Shown here one piece after another: positions 45,592 to 54,622 of a stretch of 64,000 bases of DNA. Under the pieces are notes generated by a model. The model saw nothing but the letters and a program-made list of their open reading frames with translations, searched no databases and was not told the DNA's origin. A program made the position numbers and the translations under genes. Position 1 is the first letter of the stretch. Every line of letters starts with the position of its first letter. The stretch is from NCBI GenBank assembly GCA_963728895.1, contig CAVSLM010000007.1:248001-312000 (forward strand), written 5' to 3'. The stretch is from CAVSLM01 sp963728895. GTDB lineage: Bacteria > Pseudomonadota > Gammaproteobacteria > JBBQDK01.

Positions 45592-46632
45592 TCAGCGCTG
45601 CATGAGCGCGGCAAGCCTTGCGGTGTCGGGCGCGAGAACCACGCCGCGTTCCGTCACCAGCGCGTCGATGAGCTCGGCGGGTGTGATGTCGAACGCTGGA
45701 TTCCAGGCTTCGGCACCAGGCGCGGCGATGTCCTGTCCGGCGAGCCGCAGCACTTCGCACGGATCGCGCTCCTCGATGGGAATGACCGATCCGTCTGGCA
45801 GCGACAGGTCCAGCGTGGAGATGGGCGCGACCACCATGAAGCGCACGCCGTGCTGGCGCGCGGCGACGGCTGCGGCATAGGTGCCGATCTTGTTGGCGAC
45901 ATCGCCATTGGCCGCGATGCGGTCTGCACCGACGATGACCCAGCGCACCATGCCGCGGCGCATGAGATACGGAGCCGCGCCGTCCGCGAGCAGCGTGACC
46001 GGTATTTCGTCGCGTACCAGCTCCCAGGCGGTGAGACGTGCCCCCTGCAGCCACGGCCGGGTTTCGTCGGCATATACGCGGTCGAGCTTGCCACCGCGCC
46101 AGGCGCTGCGAATCACGCCCAGCGCCGTCCCATAACCGCCGGTCGCCAGCGCACCGGTATTGCAATGGGTGAGCACTGCACCCCGGGTCTCGATCAGCGC
46201 CGCGCCCAGCGCTCCCATGCGGCGATTGGCGGCGATGTCTTCTTCATGGATGCTGTGCGCCTCGCGCAACAGCGCCGGCCCCGGATCGCCGGCGACGTCG
46301 TCGAGGCGGGTGCGCATGCGTGCAATCGCCCAGGACAGGTTGACCGCCGTCGGCCGTGCAGCAGCCAGCAGCGCAAGATCCTGCTCCAGACTTTCGCGCC
46401 AATGCATTGGATCCGCGCGGTAGCGGGCGCGTGCGGCAAGCACCACGCCGTAGGCGGCAGTTATGCCGATGGCAGGTGCGCCGCGCACGGCCATTTCTGC
46501 AATCGCCCGCGCCACGCCCGCTGCATCGCACAACTCCAGATAGATTTCCTGCATCGGAAGCAGGCGCTGGTCAAGCAGCCGCAGCGTGTCCGCGCGCCAT
46601 TCCATGGCGCGGATGGAATCGTGGTCGTTCAT
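45592..46632 (-). CDS. mtnA: S-methyl-5-thioribose-1-phosphate isomerase
   Basis: 346 residues of the eIF-2B-alpha-like family: EMAVRGAPAIGITAAYGVVL, LTHCNTGALATGGYGTALG with the active-site Cys, and VIVGADRIAANGDVANKIGT with the catalytic Asp. It isomerises the aldose to the ketose in methionine salvage. The only other salvage-related gene here is mtaD at 47.7 kb on the other strand. Later mtn genes are not in the window. It starts at 46632, 260 bases from the divergent OmpA-family gene. Confidence 0.93.
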   Translation of the reverse strand: MNDHDSIRAMEWRADTLRLLDQRLLPMQEIYLELCDAAGVARAIAEMAVRGAPAIGITAAYGVVLAARARYRADPMHWRESLEQDLALLAAARPTAVNLSWAIARMRTRLDDVAGDPGPALLREAHSIHEEDIAANRRMGALGAALIETRGAVLTHCNTGALATGGYGTALGVIRSAWRGGKLDRVYADETRPWLQGARLTAWELVRDEIPVTLLADGAAPYLMRRGMVRWVIVGADRIAANGDVANKIGTYAAAVAARQHGVRFMVVAPISTLDLSLPDGSVIPIEERDPCEVLRLAGQDIAAPGAEAWNPAFDITPAELIDALVTERGVVLAPDTARLAALMQR

Positions 46633-46737
46633 AAGCCGTACGTACTGTCGCGTGGGCGGGCGATTCTGTCACAGGCAACTGGCCGTGGCCACCTGCCCGG
46701 GCGGCTTCTGCAATCGATTGGTCTAAACTCGCACTCA

Positions 46738-46760
46738 ACGACGTCGCCGCGAGACGTCGT
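46738..46760. promoter_or_regulatory. Perfect inverted repeat between mtnA and the ompA-like gene
   Basis: ACGACGTC and GACGTCGT, separated by seven bases, form an 8-bp perfect stem in the divergent 46633-46893 gap. An AT-rich stretch with possible -10 boxes (TATCAAAT, then GCATGAT) follows at about 46.78-46.82 kb, and an AGGAG ribosome site precedes the ompA-like ATG. The symmetry suggests an operator or an mRNA leader hairpin. Confidence 0.45.
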
Positions 46761-46893
46761 AGCATGCAAGCAACATGTGTATCAAATATTCGGAAACTGT
46801 GGCATGATTTCCACTAGCCGTAAGCAGGGCCGGAGGACGTACCGCACTTGCACGGCAACTGAGAACGACACCTAAGAATAGGAGCCATTTGGG

Positions 46894-47508
46894 ATGAAGA
46901 AAATCATCAACACACTGCTGGCCGGCACCATCGTCGCCGGCGGGTCGCTGGTAGCGGCCAACACGTGGGCCGAGGACGAGGTGCCGCCGGGCTACGTCCA
47001 GACACCGACCAGTTCGGCGGTCAAGGACAGCTCCGGGGACTGCGTGCGTACGCCGCTTTGGACCAAGGAAGTTCCGTGCGTGAAGCCGGTCGAGGTGGTG
47101 CAGGAGCAGCCCGCACCTCCACCGCCTCCGCCACCCCCGCCGCCCAAGCACTTTTCTCTAGGTGCCAAGACCCTGTTCGACTTCGACAAGGCAACCTTGC
47201 GCCCGGAAGGCAAGCAGGCGCTCGAGGCATTGGTCTCGAAGTGGCGGCAGGGTGACGTCACCAAGCTGAACATCACCGTCACCGGCCACACCGACAGCGT
47301 CGGAACAGAACAGTACAACCAGGCGCTGTCCGAACGCCGCGCGGCGGCGGTGCGTGACTACTTGGTGGAAACCGGCATCAATCCGGCCAACATCACTTCG
47401 CAGGGTATGGGCGAATCCAGCCCTGTGGCCAGCAACGCCACCGCCGCAGGGCGCCAGCAGAACCGCCGCGTGGACATCGACGTCCAGGGTCTGATGGAAA
47501 GCCAGTAG
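46894..47508 (+). CDS. OmpA-family peptidoglycan-binding outer membrane protein
   Basis: 204 residues. The signal peptide MKKIINTLLAGTIVAGGSLV is cleaved after NTWA. A short N-terminal region with two Cys, which could pair, is followed by a proline linker (ten consecutive Pro in PAPPPPPPPPPP). The OmpA_C domain is TLFDFDKATLRPEGKQAL, VTGHTDSVGTEQYNQALSER and RQQNRRVDID. Asp and Arg in that fold bind meso-diaminopimelate. There is no full beta-barrel in 204 residues, so it probably links the outer membrane or periplasm to peptidoglycan. A strong terminator follows, so it is a single-gene unit. Confidence 0.88.
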   Translation: MKKIINTLLAGTIVAGGSLVAANTWAEDEVPPGYVQTPTSSAVKDSSGDCVRTPLWTKEVPCVKPVEVVQEQPAPPPPPPPPPPKHFSLGAKTLFDFDKATLRPEGKQALEALVSKWRQGDVTKLNITVTGHTDSVGTEQYNQALSERRAAAVRDYLVETGINPANITSQGMGESSPVASNATAAGRQQNRRVDIDVQGLMESQ

Positions 47509-47534
47509 AACGCGCTGAAGCGGTCCGCTGATAG

Positions 47535-47566
47535 ACCGGGCCGGCAAATGCCGGCCCGGTTTTTTG
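47535..47566 (+). terminator. Rho-independent terminator after the ompA-like gene
   Basis: ACCGGGCCGGC-AAAT-GCCGGCCCGGT forms an 11-bp perfect stem followed by six T, 26 bases downstream of the stop. It is the clearest intrinsic terminator in the window. Confidence 0.92.
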
Positions 47567-47660
47567 TGTTTTCTGCCCGCTGCCCACCCCGCCGGGTTTG
47601 TCAGGCGCGAGCGAGGTCTCCTACCATGACCGCGTTCCCGGCCCCGCTCGCGATGTGCCG

Positions 47661-48977
47661 ATGCAATCGATCGATACGCTGATTCACGCCCGCTGGGTGA
47701 TCCCGGTCGAACCCGATGGTGTCGTCCTCGAGCATCACAGCATCGCCATCCACGAAGGCCGCATCCTCGCCGTGGAACCGCGCGAGGCGGCACTCCGACG
47801 GTTCCACCCCGACGACAACGTCGATCTGTCCGATCACGTGCTGATTCCGGGGTTCGTAAACACCCACACCCACGCCGCCATGAGCCTGTTGCGCGGCCTC
47901 GCGGACGACCTGCCGCTGATGCAGTGGCTGAACGAACACATCTGGCCGGCCGAGCAGCGCTGGGTGAGCGAAGCGCTGGTGCACGACGGAACGCAGCTCG
48001 CCATCGCCGAGATGCTGCGCGGTGGCACCACCGCCTTCAATGACATGTACTTCTTCCCCGACGTGACGGCGCAATGCGCTGCGGCAGCCGGCATCCGTGC
48101 CTGCGTCGGGTTGATCCTGGTCGAGTTCCCAAGTCCCTGGGCTGCAGGCAGCGAAGAGTATTTGCGCAAAGGACTCGAGCTGCACGATGAGTGGCGCAGC
48201 CATCCTTTGGTCCGCACCGCTTTCGCACCACATGCACCCTACACCGTTGCCGACGCCTCCCTGCAGCGCATCGCGGTGCTCGCCGACGAGCTGGAAATTC
48301 CCATCCACATGCACGTACACGAGACCGCCGCCGAGGTCGAGGAAGCCGCGGCGACCACCGGCATGCGTCCCCTGGAGCGCCTGGAGCGCCTGGGGCTGCT
48401 GTCGCCCGCGCTGCTCGCGGTGCACATGACCCAGCTCACAACCCAGGAAATCGAGCGCCTTGCTGCGGGAGGCTGCCAGGTCGTGCATTGTCCGGAGTCC
48501 AACCTGAAGCTTGCCAGCGGCTTCTGTCCCGTGCAGCGACTGCTGCAGGCGGGCGTCAACGTCGCACTGGGAACCGACGGGGCGGCCAGCAACAACGATC
48601 TCGACATGCTCGGCGAGCTGCGCACTGCCGCCTTGCTGGGCAAGGCCGTGGCGGGCGATGCAAGCGCGCTGCCGGCGATGCAGGCGCTGCGCATGGCAAC
48701 GCTGAACGGTGCGACGGCATTGGGACTCGGCGAGGAGACGGGCTCTCTCGTCCCCGGCAAATCGGCGGACATCGTCGCCATCTGCCTGGGGGAGGTGGAA
48801 TGCCAGCCGCACTACCACCCGGTTTCGCAACTCGTCTATGCCACCGGGCGCGACAAGGTCACCGACGTCTGGGTGCGCGGCCGCCAGCTGCTGCGGAGGC
48901 GCACACTCACCACGCTGGACGAGCAGGCCGTGATCGGAGCTGCACGCGCCTGGGCGCAGCGCATCGGCGGTGTATGA
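47661..48977 (+). CDS. mtaD: 5-methylthioadenosine / S-adenosylhomocysteine deaminase
   Basis: 438 residues of the amidohydrolase superfamily (TrzA/AtzB relatives). PGFVNTHTHAAMSLLRGLAD supplies the metal HxH, PIHMHVHETAAEVEEA a third His and Glu, VAHM-like LLAVHMTQL a fourth, and ALGTDGAASNNDLDML the metal-binding Asp. Start ATG 47661 removes an unconserved 21-residue extension. The family deaminates 5'-methylthioadenosine or SAH to the inosine form. Next to mtnA across the terminator, and upstream of ubiG, methionine/SAM salvage is the likely role. Confidence 0.88.
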   Translation: MQSIDTLIHARWVIPVEPDGVVLEHHSIAIHEGRILAVEPREAALRRFHPDDNVDLSDHVLIPGFVNTHTHAAMSLLRGLADDLPLMQWLNEHIWPAEQRWVSEALVHDGTQLAIAEMLRGGTTAFNDMYFFPDVTAQCAAAAGIRACVGLILVEFPSPWAAGSEEYLRKGLELHDEWRSHPLVRTAFAPHAPYTVADASLQRIAVLADELEIPIHMHVHETAAEVEEAAATTGMRPLERLERLGLLSPALLAVHMTQLTTQEIERLAAGGCQVVHCPESNLKLASGFCPVQRLLQAGVNVALGTDGAASNNDLDMLGELRTAALLGKAVAGDASALPAMQALRMATLNGATALGLGEETGSLVPGKSADIVAICLGEVECQPHYHPVSQLVYATGRDKVTDVWVRGRQLLRRRTLTTLDEQAVIGAARAWAQRIGGV

Positions 48978-49205
48978 CCAGATCAGATGTCTCACCGCGG
49001 AGTACCCGCCAAGGGAGGCCGGGCGCCGGGCGCGGTGATCGTACCGGGATGGGGAAAACGGCGGAACCGCTGCGTTTGTTCCACCCTCGGGTGGTTCACT
49101 GCCTGGGACCGGTGCTCGGCAGGCCGGGCTCGGAACGGGGCCTTTGAGCCGGCGCGCCTGAGGTATACTGCGCGCGGGATCGGGACACAGGCATTGCAAG
49201 TACGG

Positions 49206-49919
49206 ATGGCCGGGCATTTGTACAATGTGGATCGCGCGGAGATCGCCAAGTTCGAGCAGCTTGCCGCGCGCTGGTGGGATCCGGGCGGTGAGTTCAAACC
49301 GCTGCACGACATCAATCCTCTGCGGCTCGAGCTCATCGACTATCACGTGGCCCTCGCCGGCAAGCGCATCCTCGATGTCGGCTGCGGCGGGGGGATTCTC
49401 TCCGAGAGCATGGCGCGGCGCGGCGCTGCGGTGACCGGCATCGACGCCGGGGAGGCGCCGCTCGGCGTGGCCCGCCTGCACCTGCTGGAATCCGGCGTGG
49501 AAGTCGACTATCGGCGCGCCAGTCCGGAACAGCTTGCGGCGGAGAGCCCGGCGCAGTTCGATGCGGTCACCTGCATGGAAATGCTGGAACACGTTCCGGA
49601 CCCCTCATCCGCCGTACGCGCCTGTGCCGCGCTGGTGCGTCCCGGCGGCACGTTGGTGTTCTCCACCATCAATCGCAACCCCAAGGCCTATCTTTTTGCC
49701 ATCATCGGCGCCGAGTATCTGCTGCGGCTGCTGCCCAAGGGCACGCACGAGTATGCCAAGTTCATCCGTCCATCGGAGCTGGAGCGCTGGATGCGGGCCG
49801 CGGGACTGCGGCTGAAGGCGCTCGTGGGCATGAGCTTCAATCCCCTTACGCGGCAGTATCGGCTGGGAAGCGACCTCGACGTCAACTACATCGCGGTCGC
49901 GGTACGCGCGGCGGATTGA
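49206..49919 (+). CDS. ubiG: Ubiquinone biosynthesis O-methyltransferase
   Basis: 237 residues from ATG 49206 (MAGHLYNVDRAEIAKFEQLA). The diagnostic AARWWDPGGEFKPLHDINPL is followed by the SAM loop LDVGCGGGILSE and MEMLEHVPDP. HEYAKFIRPSELERW near the C terminus is the UbiG-specific membrane-contact block. It makes both O-methylations in ubiquinone synthesis at the inner membrane. Its TGA overlaps the gph start (TGATG). The 230 bases upstream from mtaD contain no gene; a possible promoter element (GGTATACTGCG) lies near 49.16 kb. Confidence 0.95.
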   Translation: MAGHLYNVDRAEIAKFEQLAARWWDPGGEFKPLHDINPLRLELIDYHVALAGKRILDVGCGGGILSESMARRGAAVTGIDAGEAPLGVARLHLLESGVEVDYRRASPEQLAAESPAQFDAVTCMEMLEHVPDPSSAVRACAALVRPGGTLVFSTINRNPKAYLFAIIGAEYLLRLLPKGTHEYAKFIRPSELERWMRAAGLRLKALVGMSFNPLTRQYRLGSDLDVNYIAVAVRAAD

Positions 49920-50654
49920 TGGAATCGGCCGGGAGCGCACCAACGCCGACATCCCGGCCCGAGCGCTATCGGACCCGCCCCCGCACCGGAATCCGCACCG
50001 CTACTGCTGGATCTGGACGGCACGCTGGCGGACACCGCACCCGACCTGGCACATGCCCTCAATGCGCTGCGCGCGCGTCACGGCAAGCCCGCGCTGCCGT
50101 TCGCCGAAGTTCGCCCGGTGGTGTCGCACGGCACGCCCGCACTGCTGCGGCTCGCACTTGCATGCGAGCCGGAGGATCCCCGCTACCCGGCGCTGCGCCG
50201 CGAGCTCTTCGACCTGTATCGCGCGGACCTGGTGCGTGACACCCGCCTGTTCCCCGGCATGTCGCGGCTGCTCACCGCGCTCGAGTCACGCGGAATGCGC
50301 TGGGGTGTGGTCACCAACAAGCCGGCGGAGCTCACCCACCCGTTGATGGCCGCGCTCGACCTGCGGGACCGGGCCTGTTGCGTCGTGAGCGGCGATACCA
50401 CCGCCTGGCGCAAACCGCATCCCGGCCCCATGCTGTACGCCTGCAGGGCCGCCGGCAGCACGCCCGCGCAGTGCGCGTACGTCGGCGACGCGGAACGCGA
50501 CATCCAGGCGGGCCGAGCGGCCGGAATGCTGACGCTGGTGGCACTGTTCGGCTACCTGGGAAGCACCGACCGTCCAGAGACCTGGGGCGCCGATGCCATG
50601 GTCTCGGAACCGCTCGAGGTACTCGGCTGGATCGACGCGAGGGGCACGCAATGA
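49919..50654 (+). CDS. gph: Phosphoglycolate phosphatase, apparent 5' frame break
   Basis: A HAD-family protein with LLLDLDGTLADTAPDLAHAL (nucleophile Asp motif), WGVVTNKPAELTHPLM (motif 2), TTAWRKPHPGPMLYAC (motif 3 Lys) and YVGDAERDIQAGRAAGM (motif 4). The natural start is the ATG at 49919 overlapping the ubiG stop, but that frame differs from the frame of the HAD core. In the core frame no ATG, GTG or TTG occurs before DLDGT. A one-base indel near 49.95-49.99 kb is the simplest reading, and the 736-nt span is one base over a multiple of three. It dephosphorylates 2-phosphoglycolate. The gene order ubiG-gph is normal. Confidence 0.8.
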
Positions 50655-50673
50655 CGGCGCCAGGCCGCGCGCG

Positions 50674-51945
50674 ATGGTAGCCGAATTCGCGACCGAACAG
50701 CTGCTGCGCACCGTCTCGCTGGTAATCGGGACCAGCGCCGTCACCGCCCTGGTGGTATATCACTGGCTGCAGCGGCACATCACCACGCTGCGCGAGCACA
50801 ATGCGGCGCTCGCGACGCGGCTGGAGGCCGAGCGCGACGCGACCGGCGAAAAGCATGCAGCCATGGAGCAGGCGCGAGCCCAGCTTGCCGCCACGTTCAG
50901 CATGCTGTCGCACCAGGCGCTGCGCAACAACAACGAGCAGTTTCTGCGTCTGGCGCGGGCGCACCTGGGCGAATTCCAGGTTCGCGCCCAGGCCGGGCTG
51001 GAGCAGAAGGAACAGGCCGTGGCCCACCTGGTGCAGCCGATCCGCGAGGCGCTGGAACGTGCCGAGCGCCAGATCCAGCGGCTCGAGCAGGAGCGCTGCA
51101 CGGCGTTCGGCTCACTCAGCAAGCATCTCGAAACCATGGCACAGGTACAGAACCAGTTGCAGCTCGAGACGCGCAATCTCGTGCAGGCGCTGCGCCGGCC
51201 GGAGGTGCGCGGTCAGTGGGGCGAGCTGACGCTCCGGCGTCTGGCCGAGCTCGCCGGCATGGTCGAGCACTGCGACTTTTACGAGCAGGAGCAGCACAAC
51301 ACCGCCGAGGGCGCACTGCGGCCCGACATGGTCGTGCGCATGCCGGATGCACGGGAAATCGTAGTGGACGTCAAGACGCCGCTCGACGCCTATCTGAGCG
51401 CACTGAGCGCGAGCGACGATGCCGAGCGGCGCAAAGCACTTGAGCGCCATGCCCGCAACGTGCGCGACCGGGTTCGGGAGCTTGCGGCGAAGAGCTACTG
51501 GGCGCAGTTCCCGAACGCCCCGGACTTCGTAGTGCTGTTCATCCCGGGCGATCAGTTCCTGTCGGCGGCCCTGGAAATCGATCCCGGACTGTTCGAGGAT
51601 GCGCTGCGGCAAAAAGTGATTCTCGCCACACCCACGAGCCTGATCGCTCTGTTGCGCGCCGTGGCCTACGGTTGGCGGCAGCAGGCAGTGGCCGAGCATG
51701 CACAGACCATCCGTGATCTGGGAGAAGAGCTGTTCCGTCGACTCGGCGCCTTTACCGAGCACCTCGCTCACCTCGGCAAGAGCCTCGGGGGGAGCGTCGA
51801 ATCCTACAACCGCGCGGTAGGCTCTCTGGAGCGCCAGGTGCTGCCCGGCGCGCGCCGGCTGACCGAGCTCGGGGTCAGCGGGAAGAAACCGTTGCAGGTC
51901 CTGGAGCCCCTGGAAACCGCCGTGCGCCGAAGCGAAGGATCCTGA
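50674..51945 (+). CDS. rmuC: DNA recombination protein RmuC
   Basis: 423 residues from ATG 50674. An N-terminal membrane helix (VIGTSAVTALVVYHWL) is followed by a coiled coil over residues about 30-170. The RmuC core has VRGQWGELTLRRLAELAGM, FYEQEQHNTAEGALRPDM, EIVVDVKTPLDAYLSAL and VLFIPGDQFLSAALEIDPGL. D-x-K residues in VDVKTP fit the PD-(D/E)xK nuclease fold proposed for the family. It limits inversions between short repeats in E. coli. It sits between gph and hpnE/yciK, an unusual place. Confidence 0.92.
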   Translation: MVAEFATEQLLRTVSLVIGTSAVTALVVYHWLQRHITTLREHNAALATRLEAERDATGEKHAAMEQARAQLAATFSMLSHQALRNNNEQFLRLARAHLGEFQVRAQAGLEQKEQAVAHLVQPIREALERAERQIQRLEQERCTAFGSLSKHLETMAQVQNQLQLETRNLVQALRRPEVRGQWGELTLRRLAELAGMVEHCDFYEQEQHNTAEGALRPDMVVRMPDAREIVVDVKTPLDAYLSALSASDDAERRKALERHARNVRDRVRELAAKSYWAQFPNAPDFVVLFIPGDQFLSAALEIDPGLFEDALRQKVILATPTSLIALLRAVAYGWRQQAVAEHAQTIRDLGEELFRRLGAFTEHLAHLGKSLGGSVESYNRAVGSLERQVLPGARRLTELGVSGKKPLQVLEPLETAVRRSEGS

Positions 51946-52517
51946 CCCGCCAGCCTCACCGCTGCCGGTAGGGTAACCCTTTGCGCCAGTGATCGTGGCA
52001 ATCCTTGCAAATCGGGAAACAAGGTCCGTAGCCGAAAGATGTCATCCCGATGAGATGTGAAGACCAAGCGCGTGAGCGGCAGGCGAGCACACGTACCCCT
52101 ATCCCTGCGGCGCGGCTCGGCGGGAAAACGGGTCGCGGCTCCGATATGCGTGCTGACCCGGAAATGCCACCGGCCCGCACTGGCTGGTAACTGAATGCAT
52201 CGCAGGGAAGTTCTGACATTCTTCGCGAACGCCGAACGATGACACACACGTTTCACGCCGCCGGCCTATCCTGGTTCTGGCGGTTTCTCGCTCGCCCTGG
52301 CTTGGTCCTCACTCAAGGGACAGCTACGGCGCCAGCCGGGCGCCAGGACGACTGCGAATTCCGCCAGCTCCCTCGATGCTGGTGAGATTTCCGGGCGAGT
52401 TGTGACCGTCCCAGGCCTTTGCTCAGCCGGCGCCGAGCGCCACCTGTCCGCCTCCCTGACGCGACCAGATCGCGCCGTGAGCCTGCGCAGGGGCTCCACG
52501 CAACGGCGCGCCGTACC
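51946..52517. other. 572-base gap without a confident gene
   Basis: Compared with its neighbours the sequence looks less G+C-rich at 51.96-52.26 kb. On the minus strand a short open frame ends at 51956 with GPCFPICKDCHDHWRKG, a C-x2-C-H motif that could be a zinc or heme site or chance. Its upstream residues look random. On the plus strand nothing coherent precedes hpnE. A decayed gene is possible. Confidence 0.4.
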
Positions 52518-53822
52518 ATGACCATCGTCGTCGGAGGTGGCTGGGCGGGGCTGGCCGCGGCAGTAAAACTGGCGCGCAATGGGGTACGCGTAACGCTGCT
52601 GGAAGCGGAACGCCAGCTGGGCGGCCGCGCTCGTTGTGTGCGCTTCGGCATGCAGCGAGTGGACTACGGGCAGCACCTGTTGCTCGGCGCGCATCACGGT
52701 ATTCTGAAATTGGTGGACCTGCTGGGAGCCAGCGAGCGCGAGGTCTTCGCGCGCCGCAGGCCTCGCTGGCGCATCCACGAAGCCGGCGGTCGTGGCATGG
52801 ACCTGCATGCGGCACCGCTTCCGGCACCCCTGCATCTGGCGCTCGGGCTGTTGACCGCAACCGGATTGAGCCCGCCCGACAAGCTGCGGGTGCTGCGCCG
52901 CTGGAGCAGCCTGGTGCATGACCCCGCCCTGGCCGACGGCGACTGCACGGTTGGCGAGCTGCTCGAACGTCATGGGCAGTCGGCGCGCCTGCTGCGCCTC
53001 CTGTGGTCACCGCTCTGTTGTGCCACGCTTAACATGCCGGTCGAAGAAGCTTCGGCACAGGTATTCTGCCGGTGGCTCCGGGAGATCTGTTCCGGCGGGC
53101 GAGGCAATGCCGATTTTCTGCTGCCGCGCACCGATCTCGGCGCCGTAATCTGCCAGCCCGCACTCGATTTTCTCGATCGGAATGGCGGGAAGGTTCTGCT
53201 CGGGCATCGCGTCACCGGTCTGCAGATCCGCGACAACAGCGTCACCGGCGTACAGGTCGGCGCACAGACGCTGAACGCCGATCGGGTGGTGATCGCCGTT
53301 CCGCACCGGGAGTGCCGGCGCCTGCTCGAGCCGCACACCTCCCTGCGTGACATCGCCTGCCGCCTGGCGCGGCTGGACAGCGCTCCGATCTGCACGGTGT
53401 ACCTGCGCTATCCGCGCCAGATGCACATCGGCGGCGACCTGCTGGGCCTGCTGGGGGCACATTCGAACTGGCTGTTCGACAGGGCAGTGAGCGGACAGCC
53501 CGGGCTCATTGCGGCGGTCATCACTGGTGACGGGCCCCACATGCACATGGATAATAAGGCGCTTGCGGGATGGGTGGCGCAGGATCTTGCGCAGCTGCTT
53601 CCGGCCTGGCCGCCACCGCGCGACAGTCTGGTGATACGCGAGGCGCACGCCACTTTCCGCTGTCACCCGGGCGTCAATGCCTTGCGACCGACCCACGCCA
53701 CTCCGGTGTCGGGTTGTTGGATTGCGGGAGAGTTCACGGCGAGCGGCCTTCCGCCGAGTCTCGAGGGCGCGGTGCGCAGCGGCCTGTCGTGCGCCGAGCA
53801 ATTGCTGGACAGCGCCGCGTAG
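52518..53822 (+). CDS. hpnE: Hydroxysqualene dehydroxylase-like FAD protein
   Basis: 434 residues: MTIVVGGGWAGLAAAVKLAR (FAD GxGxxG loop), EAERQLGGRARCV, VDYGQHLLLGAHHGILKL (typical for HpnE), SPLCCATLNMPVEEASAQVF, FLLPRTDLGAVICQPALDFL and a C-terminal WIAGEFTASGLPPSLEGAV FAD block. HpnE works with HpnC and HpnD to make squalene from farnesyl diphosphate in hopanoid-forming bacteria. Neither partner nor a squalene-hopene cyclase is in the window, so here the gene is an orphan. A different amine-oxidase-type carotenoid or isoprenoid enzyme is the alternative. Confidence 0.8.
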   Translation: MTIVVGGGWAGLAAAVKLARNGVRVTLLEAERQLGGRARCVRFGMQRVDYGQHLLLGAHHGILKLVDLLGASEREVFARRRPRWRIHEAGGRGMDLHAAPLPAPLHLALGLLTATGLSPPDKLRVLRRWSSLVHDPALADGDCTVGELLERHGQSARLLRLLWSPLCCATLNMPVEEASAQVFCRWLREICSGGRGNADFLLPRTDLGAVICQPALDFLDRNGGKVLLGHRVTGLQIRDNSVTGVQVGAQTLNADRVVIAVPHRECRRLLEPHTSLRDIACRLARLDSAPICTVYLRYPRQMHIGGDLLGLLGAHSNWLFDRAVSGQPGLIAAVITGDGPHMHMDNKALAGWVAQDLAQLLPAWPPPRDSLVIREAHATFRCHPGVNALRPTHATPVSGCWIAGEFTASGLPPSLEGAVRSGLSCAEQLLDSAA

Positions 53823-53866
53823 CGCAGAGGCGCACCACCACCACACCCGAAGCAACAGGATTCCGA

Positions 53867-54610
53867 ATGTTCTCCTACGAAGCTGCCGACGGCCTGCTGC
53901 AGGACCGCGTGATATTGGTGACCGGCGCTGGTGATGGTATCGGGCGGGCCGTGGCGCTGGCCCTTGCTGCGGGAGGCGCAAGCGTCGTGCTGCTGGGACG
54001 CACCATCCGCAAGCTGGAAATCGTCTATGACGAGATCGAACGTGCCGGGCACCCGCTGCCGGCGATCTATCCCATGAATTTGGAAGGCGCCACGCCCAAG
54101 GACTATTGCGATCTGGCGCTGCGCCTGGAGCAGGAGTTCGGTCGACTCGACGGCCTGGTGCACAACGCGGCAGCGCTCGGCACGCTCACGCCCGTGCAGC
54201 TGTACGACGTTGCGCTCTGGTACCAGGTACTGCAAGTCAACCTGAACGCGCCCTTCATGCTCACCCGCGCATGTCTGAACCTGCTCAACAAGGCACCCGA
54301 TGCCTCCATCGTGTTCTGCTCGGATGGCGTGGGGCGCAAGGGCAAAGCCTACTGGGGCGCATATGGTGTCTCCAAGTTCGGCATCGAAGGCCTGATGCAG
54401 ATCCTGGCAGACGAGCTGGAAAACCGCGCTACCGTACGTGTCAACAGCGTCGACCCGGGACCGGTGCGCACCGCGATGCGCACGCGCGCCTACCCGGGCG
54501 AGGATGCCTCGCGCCTCCCCGCCCCGCAGGACGTGACGCCGGTGTTCCTGTATCTGCTGGGGCCTGACAGTGCAGGGATCACCGGTCGCGCCTTCAGCGT
54601 CCGCGAGTAG
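53867..54610 (+). CDS. yciK: YciK-like short-chain dehydrogenase
   Basis: 247 residues: MFSYEAADGLLQDRVILVTG, GAGDGIGRAVALALA (cofactor loop), HNAAALGTLTPVQLYD and SIVFCSDGVGRKGKAYWGAY-GVSK with the Y-x3-K pair. D-P-G-P-V-R-T and the C-terminal ITGRAFSVRE close the fold. The start motif Y-x-A-x-D-x-L-x-D-R-V-I-L-V-T is typical of YciK, commonly found near ubiG-gph. The substrate is unknown in the literature I recall. It ends 13 bases from a convergent thioredoxin gene. Confidence 0.88.
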   Translation: MFSYEAADGLLQDRVILVTGAGDGIGRAVALALAAGGASVVLLGRTIRKLEIVYDEIERAGHPLPAIYPMNLEGATPKDYCDLALRLEQEFGRLDGLVHNAAALGTLTPVQLYDVALWYQVLQVNLNAPFMLTRACLNLLNKAPDASIVFCSDGVGRKGKAYWGAYGVSKFGIEGLMQILADELENRATVRVNSVDPGPVRTAMRTRAYPGEDASRLPAPQDVTPVFLYLLGPDSAGITGRAFSVRE

Positions 54611-54622
54611 GCGAAGCGATCC

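Noticed and set aside
47601..49592. 663-codon minus-strand open frame opposite mtaD and ubiG
   Set aside because: An antisense shadow; the plus strand has metal ligands, the SAM loop and UbiG-specific blocks.
51956..52050. Cytochrome c from the CKDCH motif
   Set aside because: One C-x2-C-H without a signal peptide, distal Met or any coherent upstream protein is not enough.
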